Shown here piece after piece: positions 38,274 to 44,101 of a stretch of 44,101 bases of DNA (its first letter is position 1; the number at the start of each line of letters is the position of its first letter). Source of the stretch: a virus. The notes under the pieces are model-generated. The model searched no databases. It was not told where the DNA came from and saw only the letters and a program-made list of their open reading frames with translations. The translations under genes were made by a program, and so were the position numbers. Location of the stretch: the IMG/VR virus record IMGVR_UViG_3300050821_003083, positions 1 to 44,101 of that record. One strand, written 5' to 3'.

Positions 38274-38336
38274 ATCGCTCAAAGCAACGTTATGTTGCTC
38301 TAATCTGACGAATACTTGCGCCGCTGAAACGGGTTC

Positions 38337-38352
38337 TGTTAGACGTTTAACC
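38337..38352. promoter_or_regulatory. Operator TGTTAGACGTTTAACC
   Basis: One mismatch from the 16-bp palindrome family at 29.5 kb. A half-site GGTTAGACG (38364-38372) runs up to the start codon of the HTH gene at 38373, so binding could block its translation start region or promoter. Confidence 0.7.
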
Positions 38353-38372
38353 CTTTCGTGGAGGGTTAGACG

Positions 38373-38642
38373 ATGGATGCGGCGCGGCTGAATTTTGTGA
38401 TCGAGCAATGTTTACGCGGGCGGCGGCGCGAGGATCGCGCCCTCTTTCACGCCGAGATTGCGCGGTTTTTAGGGGTTCAGCCGATCACGCTGCGACGGTG
38501 GCTGCGCGGTGAGCGGCCCGTGCCGCGCCCGGTCGAGATCGTGTTCGAGATCCTCCATAACTGGCCCGAAGTTAGAGCGGAAGCTGTGGATAACGCGATT
38601 GAGCGGGCGAACAAGGGCTTAGTCGGCGAAAAGCAACATTGA
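38373..38642 (+). CDS. Small HTH regulator, paralogue 2
   Basis: 89 residues with HAEIARFLGVQPITLRRWLRGERPVPRPVEIVFEI as the DNA-binding region, followed by HNWPEVRAEAVDN. It is a duplicate of the gene at 38037. GGAGGG precedes ATG 38373. Operators lie on both sides (38337 and 38726-38786), so autoregulation is likely. It could be the protein that recognises the 16-bp palindrome family, but the Xre protein at 29687 is an equal candidate. Confidence 0.75.
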   Translation: MDAARLNFVIEQCLRGRRREDRALFHAEIARFLGVQPITLRRWLRGERPVPRPVEIVFEILHNWPEVRAEAVDNAIERANKGLVGEKQH

Positions 38643-38725
38643 GGTAATCGCGTAGGTGGTTTTGCCCAGGCCGTAGAACGGTTCAAGTTGGCCCCTCCAC
38701 ATATTTGTGGGTTTACCCGCCCGGT

Positions 38726-38786
38726 TGTTAGACCTTTTACTGTAAGACGTTTAACAACGGACAGTATTCCTGTTAAACGTCTAACA
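38726..38786. promoter_or_regulatory. Three-site operator cluster
   Basis: TGTAAGACGTTTAACA (38741-38756) and TGTTAAACGTCTAACA (38771-38786) are 30 bp apart, centre to centre. A more degenerate site (TGTTAGACCTTTTACT) is at 38726-38741. They precede the long rightward series that begins at 38813. Confidence 0.75.
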
Positions 38787-38812
38787 ACTATACCAACCGG
38801 GAGGCGAACGCC

Positions 38813-39040
38813 ATGACCGGACACGCTGCCCCGGTTGTGACGGGAAAACGACAGGGAGATGACGGTGGAAAGAGAGACGCCGACTTTTCGGCCGGTATGA
38901 GCGAAGCCAAGCCCCAGGAGCCCGGCAACGACAATCAGCCCTTCGACGAGAAGAAATGGCGAAAGGACTACATGCGCGAGTACATGCGCAAGAAGCGCGA
39001 GCGGCTGCGCGCGGCCAAGGCCAAGCCCACCGCAGACTGA
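38813..39040 (+). CDS. Small basic protein (YMREYMRKK motif)
   Basis: 75 residues. The first 40 are polar and disordered and the C-terminal 35 are highly basic (KWRKDYMREYMRKKRERLRAAKAK), which suggests nucleic-acid binding. ATG 38813 follows GGGAGG at a good distance; an internal ATG at 38897 is a weaker alternative. It is the first gene of the rightward run ending with the terminase and is directly under the operator cluster. Confidence 0.62.
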   Translation: MTGHAAPVVTGKRQGDDGGKRDADFSAGMSEAKPQEPGNDNQPFDEKKWRKDYMREYMRKKRERLRAAKAKPTAD

Positions 39041-39067
39041 GCTTCACCGGCTTGTAGGGGAGCCAAG

Positions 39068-39289
39068 ATGATCGCCAACGACAACCACGCCCTTAAGGGT
39101 TACGACGCCTGGAAAACCCGCAGCGACCTCGATGACGAGTTGCGCTACGCCTTAGCCGGGGAACGCTGCTTTATGTGCGACGCGCCCTTCCCCGAAGGCT
39201 ATGTCCCCTGGTCGTTCTGGTCGAGCGCAGGCGTCACCGCCAGCCTCTGCGACGCTTGCGCCCCAGCCCACCTGGACAAGACCCGATGA
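39068..39289 (+). CDS. Small four-Cys protein
   Basis: 73 residues with CFMCDAPFPEG and ASLCDACAPAHL, two CxxC pairs that would form a zinc ribbon. GGGGAG precedes ATG 39068. The stop overlaps the next start (ATGA). Such small zinc proteins are frequent in phage early and late operons; the function is unknown. Confidence 0.65.
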   Translation: MIANDNHALKGYDAWKTRSDLDDELRYALAGERCFMCDAPFPEGYVPWSFWSSAGVTASLCDACAPAHLDKTR

Positions 39290-39522
39290 CCCCCTCGGGA
39301 TGGGTCCTGCTCACCGAGGAGCAGCAGTCGGCGGCCCGCGCGGCGGCGAACCTGATCACCGACGTCGAGCTGCAGTTCGTCATGCTGCTGTTCGGCGAGG
39401 GCAAGCAGGGCGCGGTGATCTCCAACATCCATCCCAACAACGCCATCGAGCTGATCGAGGCCGCGCTGAAGGCGGCCAAGAGCAAAATGGTCCTCGACGA
39501 AGTGCCGGGGACGCTGCAATGA
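39286..39522 (+). CDS. 78-residue protein of unknown function
   Basis: The product has a helical start (LTEEQQSAARAAANLITDVELQFVMLLFG) and a second helix (NNAIELIEAALKAAKSKM). It is coupled to the previous gene by a 4-nt overlap. No motif is recognised. Confidence 0.6.
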   Translation: MTPSGWVLLTEEQQSAARAAANLITDVELQFVMLLFGEGKQGAVISNIHPNNAIELIEAALKAAKSKMVLDEVPGTLQ

Positions 39523-39536
39523 ACAGGAGGTAAGCC

Positions 39537-39995
39537 ATGACACTGACCGCACTCGTCGGCGCCCTGGTGGCGCTGGTCGCCCGGCCGCCAGAGCCGCAGC
39601 GGACGAAAGATCAAGAGGAGATCGCGCGCCTCAAACGCCGCGTCGAGACGCTCGAAGTCGAGGTCGAGAGCCTGGAGCGCGAACTCGCCGCCGAACGCAA
39701 CCTCTTGACCCACTGGATCGGCGAGGCCTCGCGCTTCGCCCGCGAGGCGCGCGAGCAGCGCGAGCGGCTCATCCGCCAAAACTATCAGCCGCAGCAGCAG
39801 CTCCTCGCCCAAGACCCGCAGGTGGCGCTCAATCAGGCGCTGCAGGCGCGGGCGGCGCAGCAGCACGCCTACGCGCAGTGCAACAACGCGCGGAACCAGC
39901 AGCAGCAGGCCTTCGCAGGCTTCTGCAATTGCGTCCCGTCGCGCGGCCAGATGTTCGACGCCATGGTCGAGCGGCTCAACCAGTTGGGGAGGTAA
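39537..39995 (+). CDS. Coiled-coil protein with short N-terminal hydrophobic segment
   Basis: 152 residues. Residues 2-15 (TLTALVGALVALVA) are hydrophobic and could anchor or export the protein. Residues about 25-90 form a strong coiled coil (EIARLKRRVETLEVEVESLEREL). The rest is Gln/Ala-rich with a few Cys (AQCNNARNQQQQ, FCNCVPS). AGGAGG precedes the start. A structural or membrane-linked role is possible but unproven. Confidence 0.65.
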   Translation: MTLTALVGALVALVARPPEPQRTKDQEEIARLKRRVETLEVEVESLERELAAERNLLTHWIGEASRFAREAREQRERLIRQNYQPQQQLLAQDPQVALNQALQARAAQQHAYAQCNNARNQQQQAFAGFCNCVPSRGQMFDAMVERLNQLGR

Positions 39996-39998
39996 CCC

Positions 39999-40190
39999 AT
40001 GGCCAAGTACAAGCGCGGCTTCACCGCCAAGGAGCTGCATCCGTCCGACGAGCGCCCGCCCAACCTCAAGGGCCGGGTCTACAACGAGTTCCGCCCCGAG
40101 GTGGCGCGCGGCTCGACCATGCCGCCGCCAACCGGCGACACCCAAGAGCCCCGCATGAGCAAGCGGTTGAACAAGGGCCGCAAGCGATGA
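39999..40190 (+). CDS. Small basic protein
   Basis: 63 residues, Lys/Arg/Pro-rich (MAKYKRGFTAKELHPSDERPPNLKGR, then SKRLNKGRKR), probably unstructured and nucleic-acid-interacting. It begins three bases after the previous stop and overlaps the next gene by 4 nt. Confidence 0.6.
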   Translation: MAKYKRGFTAKELHPSDERPPNLKGRVYNEFRPEVARGSTMPPPTGDTQEPRMSKRLNKGRKR

Positions 40191-40414
40191 AGGAGACGCG
40201 CGTCTTAAGGAACGTCATCGTCTGGGACAGCAAGACCGGGCAAGCGGTCGAGATCGACCTCGATGTCGAGATCGACATCTATTGGATCGCTCATCAACTG
40301 GCCCCCAAGGCCTACAACAACAAATCGCGCAAGGCCCGCGCCCTGCACGGCCTCGTCGAGGTCCGCAGGCGCGGCACCAAGGCCACGCCGGTCAGGGAGA
40401 GGGAAACGGCGTGA
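40187..40414 (+). CDS. 75-residue protein of unknown function
   Basis: A beta-rich N-terminus (VLRNVIVWDSKTGQAVEIDLDVEIDI) leads to a helical, basic C-terminus (NNKSRKARALHGLVEVRRRG). No named domain. Overlapping start and stop codons place it in one translational unit with its neighbours. Confidence 0.6.
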   Translation: MKETRVLRNVIVWDSKTGQAVEIDLDVEIDIYWIAHQLAPKAYNNKSRKARALHGLVEVRRRGTKATPVRERETA

Positions 40415-40653
40415 GCAAGAAGAAGGACTACCCCACGATGGGCGACCTGTGGGTGATGGCGGCGACCGTTCTGGCCTTCCAGAAAGCGCACAAGCTCTCC
40501 ACGCGCGTCTACCTTCGTCAGTTTGACAAGGACCGGCGCAAGTTGTTTCGCAAGATCGAGGCGTTCCGGCGCGATCCGGCGAACCGGGATGCGATCATCG
40601 CCGAGCATCGTGCGGCGGCCGAGCAGATTGGCCTCAGGGCGACGAAGCAATGA
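40411..40653 (+). CDS. 80-residue basic protein
   Basis: Starts at GTG 40411 in the GTGA overlap. It is helical and basic (MAATVLAFQKAHKL, FDKDRRKLFRKIEAFRRDP). The stop overlaps the start of the probable small terminase. It might be part of the packaging complex, but only its position suggests this. Confidence 0.6.
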   Translation: MSKKKDYPTMGDLWVMAATVLAFQKAHKLSTRVYLRQFDKDRRKLFRKIEAFRRDPANRDAIIAEHRAAAEQIGLRATKQ

Positions 40654-41057
40654 GCGACTTCGACCCAGACCGCTTGCGGCCGATGATCATCGCCAAGAAC
40701 GGCGACATTCGCGCCATCGCCGACGACCTCGCCGCCGACAGCGAGGACCTGCGCGCCTTCATCATGAACACGCCCCTCCTTCGACGCGCCCTCGACGAGG
40801 TGATCGCGCGCGGCGTCGACAAGACGCTCGGCGTCATGTTCAAGCTCCTCGACGACGACGACCATCCGATGAACCAGCTCGCGGCGGGCAAGGAGTTCCT
40901 CAAATCGCGCGCAGGCCAGCGGCGCGGCTTCCACCACGCCAACGACATCGAGCTGAAGATGCCCGCCAAGGGCGGCGCGCTCACGCTCACGTGGCTCCCG
41001 CCCGAGGACAACCGGCAACTGCCGCCGATGATCGAAGGCACGGTCGAGGATGAGTGA
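40650..41057 (+). CDS. Probable small terminase subunit
   Basis: 135 residues. An N-terminal HTH-like region (KNGDIRAIADDLAADSEDLRAFIMN) is followed by helices LLRRALDEVIARGVDKTLGVMFKLLDDDDHPMNQLAAGKEFLKS and a basic GQRRGF patch, then an extended C-terminus. This plan, and the location 0.9 kb before the large terminase in the same operon, fit a small terminase that recognises phage DNA and feeds it to the motor. No sequence hallmark is unique, so confidence is moderate. Confidence 0.6.
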   Translation: MSDFDPDRLRPMIIAKNGDIRAIADDLAADSEDLRAFIMNTPLLRRALDEVIARGVDKTLGVMFKLLDDDDHPMNQLAAGKEFLKSRAGQRRGFHHANDIELKMPAKGGALTLTWLPPEDNRQLPPMIEGTVEDE

Positions 41058-41262
41058 GCAACACGACGATCACATCTGGCTGACCGTTGATGGCGAGGCG
41101 TGGGCGATCAAGCGGGTTAGCTGGCCGCTGATCCAACTCTGGCGCGGTTATGAGCCGGAACTCGAATACGCCGTTGTCAATATGAGCGGGTTCAAGGCCG
41201 ACGCCTATGTCGCCGAGGCCGACGCGGCTTCTGCTGATCGAAGGCACGGCGGTGGAGGATGA
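41050..41262 (+). CDS. Small acidic protein
   Basis: 70 residues, including HIWLTVDGEAWAIKRVSWPLIQLWRGYEPELEYAVV. No motif is recognised. Its 3' end repeats, with small changes, the DNA at the end of the previous gene (GATCGAAGGCACGG, then GAGGATGAGTGAG), so it looks inserted or duplicated at that junction. Confidence 0.6.
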   Translation: MSEQHDDHIWLTVDGEAWAIKRVSWPLIQLWRGYEPELEYAVVNMSGFKADAYVAEADAASADRRHGGGG

Positions 41263-41471
41263 GTGAGGAGCCCACCTTCGTCTGCAAGGATTGCGGAGCG
41301 AACGTCTATGACGCGTTCGGCGACGTGCGCGAGCGTTGCTATCCATGCCAGTGGGTCGCCGACATTCCCGACGACGCCGAACGCGCGAAGGTCCGCGCAT
41401 GGCTGATCGAGGTAGGAGCAATCGATGATGTTGGCCCCACGCCATGCGTATCGGTTGTCACAACCGCGTGA
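41259..41471 (+). CDS. Small zinc-ribbon protein
   Basis: 70 residues with CKDCGANVYD and RCYPCQWVADIPDD, two CxxC pairs, and a helical RAKVRAWLIEVGAIDDV C-terminal part. It resembles small zinc proteins found beside phage packaging genes. The function is unknown. It is coupled to its neighbour by a 4-nt overlap. Confidence 0.65.
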   Translation: MSEEPTFVCKDCGANVYDAFGDVRERCYPCQWVADIPDDAERAKVRAWLIEVGAIDDVGPTPCVSVVTTA

Positions 41472-41505
41472 TAAGCCCGCAGGCCTCCACCGGAGGACCC
41501 CCCAA

Positions 41506-42000
41506 ATGGCACGCGCTCAAATTGCTTTGATCATCCCGCTCGGCGATGCGCCGGGCCATATCCCCGGCCTGCACCCAGACCAAGGCCTGCCCGGCGGCGG
41601 CTATTACCCTGACCAGGGCCTGCCCGGCGGCGGCGAATATCCCGATCAGGGCCTGCCCGGCTCGCCCGCCTACCCCGATCAAGGGCTGCCAGGACGCCCA
41701 CCGTACGTCAGCAATCGGCCCCCAGGCTCTTGGGGCCGCCCCGAGTACCCAAGCCACGGCCCGGTGCGCCCAGGCCGCCCCGTCGATCCGAGCTGGGGCA
41801 TCGAGGAAGGCGGCCCCGCCCGCCCCGATCAGGGCCTGCCCCCAGGCCCGGCGCACCCGTGGGTGCCGCCCGCAGGCGAGGAGCTGCCGCCGCCGCCCGC
41901 CGACATCGCCGATCAGGTCGTGTTGCAGATCTGGAACCCCAACACGCAGACCTGGACGGTCAAGACCGCGCCCCCGGTCCACCCGGCCCCGCACGGCTGA
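41506..42000 (+). CDS. Repeat protein with PDQGLPG units
   Basis: 164 residues. Five or more PDQGLPG/PDQGLPP units separated by Gly/Tyr or Ser/Pro spacers fill residues 24-120, followed by Pro-rich linkers and a C-terminal VVLQIWNPNTQTWTVKT strand pair. The repeats look elastomeric and extended. GGAGG precedes ATG 41506. It stands immediately before the large terminase; the position may hint at a virion role, but the function is unknown. Confidence 0.65.
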   Translation: MARAQIALIIPLGDAPGHIPGLHPDQGLPGGGYYPDQGLPGGGEYPDQGLPGSPAYPDQGLPGRPPYVSNRPPGSWGRPEYPSHGPVRPGRPVDPSWGIEEGGPARPDQGLPPGPAHPWVPPAGEELPPPPADIADQVVLQIWNPNTQTWTVKTAPPVHPAPHG

Positions 42001-42001
42001 T

Positions 42002-43345
42002 TTGTCCTTCGCCGACACTGCAACCCTGACCAGCGACGCCGACGCGCCGCTGGTCATCCCCTACCGGCCGCGCCGCCACTTCCTCAAGCTGCACGCCTCC
42101 GAGAAGCGGTGGATCTTCGCCTGCTGCCACCGACGCGCAGGCAAGACCGTCGCCATCGCCAACCATCTCATCCGCGCCGCTTACCTCAACGGGAGGCAGT
42201 GGCCGCCGCCGCGCTACGGCTACGTCGGCCCCTCGTTCGAGCAGGCCAAGGATCTGGTCTGGAGCTACCTCAAGCAATACACCTCGACCATCGACGGCGT
42301 GCGCTTCTTGGAGGGGGAGCTGGCAATCGTCTTGCCCCACAACGGCGCGATCATCAAGCTCTACGGCGGCATGTCAGCCTACGAGAGAATGCGAGGCATG
42401 TACTTCGACGGCATCGCCCTCGACGAATATCCGTTGTTGCAAAAGACGGTGTTCTCCACCGTGGTCAGGCCGTGCCTGGCCGACTATCGCGGCTGGGCGA
42501 TTGTGAGCGGAACCTCCAACGGAGACGATCACTTCAACACGCTCAGGCTCAAGGCGCTGGCCGACGAGGAGCGGTGGGACGTGTTCCTGATCCCGCTCTC
42601 CGAAACCGGCGAGGAGGCGCTCTCCTACGCCGAAGCCAAAGAACTCACCCAGGACATGAGCGCCGACGAATATGCGCGCGAGATGGAATGCTCGTTCGAT
42701 GCGCCCGTCGAAGGCGCGTACTTCGCCGAAAGCCTCAACGCGCTCGCCGTCCAGGGCCGCGTTTGCAACGTCCCGGTCGATCTTGCCGCGCCGGTCATCA
42801 CCTCATGGGACCTCGGCGTGCACGACTATTGCTCGATCTGGCTGTGGCAGAACGTCGGCCGCGAGATCCACTTCGTCGACTACGTCATGGCGCAGGGCAA
42901 AGGCCTCGACCACTGGGCCGACGTTCTGCGCAAGAAGGCGACGGTGGGCGGCTTCCAATATCAGTGCCACCTCCTGCCGCACGACATCGAAGCGCGCGAG
43001 ATCTCCACCGCCAAGTCGAGGCGCGCGACGCTCGGCGAGCTGATCCCGAAGGACGAGCCGATCATCACCGTGCCGCGCATCCGCTCGAAAGAGGATGGCA
43101 TCCACGCCAGCCGCGCCATGCTCGGCTCGGCCTACTTCGACGCCGAGAAATGCAAGGTGGGCCTCGCCATGCTGCGCGGCTACCACAAGTCAGCGATGGG
43201 TCTGCCGGTGCACGGCCCCGGCCCGCACAGCCACGGGGCCGACGCCTTCCAGACCGCCGCCGTCGGCTTCCACCTCGTCACCGGCCTCTCCGCCTCGATG
43301 CTCAGGCGCGGCGCGATGCGGCGCAAGATCAGGGGCATCGTGTGA
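42002..43345 (+). CDS. terL: Terminase large subunit
   Basis: A 447-residue packaging motor. The ATPase domain shows Walker A HRRAGKT (about 43-49), Walker B GIALDEYP (Asp-Glu about 141-142) and a coupling motif SGTSNG (about 169-174). The nuclease domain shows SWDLGVHDYCS (catalytic Asp about 270), and a late HSHGADAF with the last acidic residue. Length is normal for the family. The start TTG 42002, two bases after the previous stop, is the only one that keeps the usual short N-terminus; longer in-frame extension enters another gene. Confidence 0.93.
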   Translation: MSFADTATLTSDADAPLVIPYRPRRHFLKLHASEKRWIFACCHRRAGKTVAIANHLIRAAYLNGRQWPPPRYGYVGPSFEQAKDLVWSYLKQYTSTIDGVRFLEGELAIVLPHNGAIIKLYGGMSAYERMRGMYFDGIALDEYPLLQKTVFSTVVRPCLADYRGWAIVSGTSNGDDHFNTLRLKALADEERWDVFLIPLSETGEEALSYAEAKELTQDMSADEYAREMECSFDAPVEGAYFAESLNALAVQGRVCNVPVDLAAPVITSWDLGVHDYCSIWLWQNVGREIHFVDYVMAQGKGLDHWADVLRKKATVGGFQYQCHLLPHDIEAREISTAKSRRATLGELIPKDEPIITVPRIRSKEDGIHASRAMLGSAYFDAEKCKVGLAMLRGYHKSAMGLPVHGPGPHSHGADAFQTAAVGFHLVTGLSASMLRRGAMRRKIRGIV

Positions 43346-43566
43346 TGCCGACTAAAGCCCACGTCCTAGCTGAGTTTCGGCGGTTTATCCGCGCAATCGG
43401 GTTCAAGGAAACGACTTGCGAGGACCGCGAAAAAGTGGTGGCGCTCATCCTGGAAATGCAAGAAACCGCGCGTAAACGCGGCATGTCGGAATACGAGATG
43501 GCCACGACATATGACACCGACGCGCTCCTGGACATCTATCGCGAAACTCTTGACAGGCGCCACTGA
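43345..43566 (+). CDS. 73-residue protein of unknown function
   Basis: Starts at ATG 43345, overlapping the terminase stop. It is helical: AHVLAEFRRFIRAIGF, then CEDREKVVALILEMQETARKRGMSEYEMATTY. No domain is recognised. It is probably cotranscribed with the terminase. Confidence 0.62.
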   Translation: MPTKAHVLAEFRRFIRAIGFKETTCEDREKVVALILEMQETARKRGMSEYEMATTYDTDALLDIYRETLDRRH

Positions 43567-43592
43567 GGCGCCGCCATCGGGGGCATCGTTTG

Positions 43593-43898
43593 ATGAGCAA
43601 CCTGCCGGATGTCGACTACCTTCACGCCAGACTGATGCTGACCGAGAGCGGGCGCGGGGAAACGACAGAATTGCTCGTCGAGCCGTGCTTCGATGAGCCG
43701 CGAGTGGAGCTTTCCATACTCGATAAGGGCGATGAAGAGACGTGCGTCGTTTTCAACCGGAGCCAAATCGAGTGTTTGGTTGACTTCCTCACCGCGTGGC
43801 TCGTCAGGGATCACGCTCGACGAGCCACCACTGCGGCCGAAGCCAGTACGCCCCCTTCGACCGCTCGCTCCGAAGCCACGCGATCATCGGCGGCATGA
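43593..43898 (+). CDS. Small protein of unknown function
   Basis: 101 residues from ATG 43593. The first 75 residues look like a real beta-rich domain (RVELSILDKGDEETCVVFNRSQIECLVDFLTAWL). The last 25 are Ala/Thr/Ser-rich and may be an extension over non-conserved sequence. It lies between terminase and the last gene of the window. Confidence 0.6.
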   Translation: MSNLPDVDYLHARLMLTESGRGETTELLVEPCFDEPRVELSILDKGDEETCVVFNRSQIECLVDFLTAWLVRDHARRATTAAEASTPPSTARSEATRSSAA

Positions 43899-43999
43899 CA
43901 GGGCCTATGAAATCAGGATAAGGTCGCCCCGGTTCGGTCAGCTCCAAGGGACCAGCTTTCCGCTGGTTTGTCCTCCTCGGATTAAGTTGGCCCGCAGCC

Positions 44000-44101
44000 A
44001 TGCCCATCGAGCGGCTCTTCACCTTCAAAGACGACAGTACGCCGAACTCGTACGACCCCGGCGATCCCGCAACCTACCAGCAATTCGTCCACGCGCTGAT
44101 C
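44000..44101 (+). CDS. Start of a gene running off the window
   Basis: ATG 44000 opens a frame that continues to the last base (34 codons), with the product ERLFTFKDDSTPNSYDPGDPATYQQF. It is either a small gene between terminase and portal or the N-terminus of a larger protein. It does not continue into the portal frame at the left end if the two window ends are simply joined. AAGTTGGCCC, a half of the 17-nt motif, lies just before the start. Confidence 0.5.
   Translation, partial: MPIERLFTFKDDSTPNSYDPGDPATYQQFVHALI

Noticed and set aside
43804-44028. 74-codon minus-strand frame with many Trp (ending WLRPQWWLVERDP)
   Set aside because: It overlaps the end of the gene at 43593 and the start at 44000 and lacks a usable start with a ribosome site. 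It remains a weak possibility because the overl plus-strand end is low-complexity.

Overview
The window is almost entirely a GC-rich tailed-bacteriophage genome with short-tail (podovirus-like) architecture. There is a portal, scaffold, major capsid protein, adaptor, fibres and a block of large Gln/Pro-rich internal proteins, but no tape measure, sheath or tube. A tyrosine integrase, an Xre-type regulator and operator clusters indicate a temperate phage. The protein families, together with a PEP-CTERM cargo protein, suggest an alphaproteobacterial host, probably Hyphomicrobiales. That host call is inference from family resemblance, not from a search. The large terminase lies at the right end and the 5'-truncated portal at the left end, so the window looks like a nearly complete phage genome opened inside the portal gene.

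Layout. 1-4.5 kb: portal, scaffold and capsid (rightward). 4.6-7 kb: endolysin, holin and small membrane proteins, then an HNH gene. 7-20.8 kb: adaptor, fibres, a probable tail/stabilisation protein and internal or ejection proteins carrying peptidoglycan-active domains. 20.8-21.7 kb: four tiny leftward membrane-protein genes embedded in repeat elements. 22 kb: a rightward PEP-CTERM gene. 22.5-29.4 kb: a leftward operon with integrase, HNH, YqaJ-type exonuclease and ERF annealing protein. 29.4-32 kb: operators, Xre regulator, VRR-NUC nuclease and small genes (rightward). 32.1-35.9 kb: leftward Pro-rich and Ig-like proteins and small genes. 35.9-38.8 kb: zinc-ribbon protein, the largest gene-free stretch, and three small regulators with operators. 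38.8-44.1 kb: small rightward genes leading to the terminase subunits. No DNA polymerase, helicase, primase or RNA polymerase is recognisable, so replication and transcription probably depend on the host.

The most unusual feature is a dispersed composite repeat present nine times between genes. Each copy is a strong hairpin (sequence usually unique to the copy) followed, always on the same strand relative to the hairpin, by a tract with a strict 5-nt period, (GCCNN)n. In five copies the far end of the tract carries a conserved 17-nt stem-loop motif, GTT-R-N-S-N3-GGG-M-Y-AAC. The elements lie in both orientations relative to the flanking genes. The largest is about 470 nt. Two of them alternate with membrane-protein genes of 33 to 46 codons whose leaders and 3' ends are shared while their centres differ, giving a cassette-like pattern.

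Other notable signals are three hairpins with compensatory base changes in front of the capsid gene, a set of TGTTARACGTYTAACA palindromes at two regulator loci, a 19-bp perfect inverted repeat around the zinc-ribbon gene, and a row of GTTACG direct repeats in the gene-free region.
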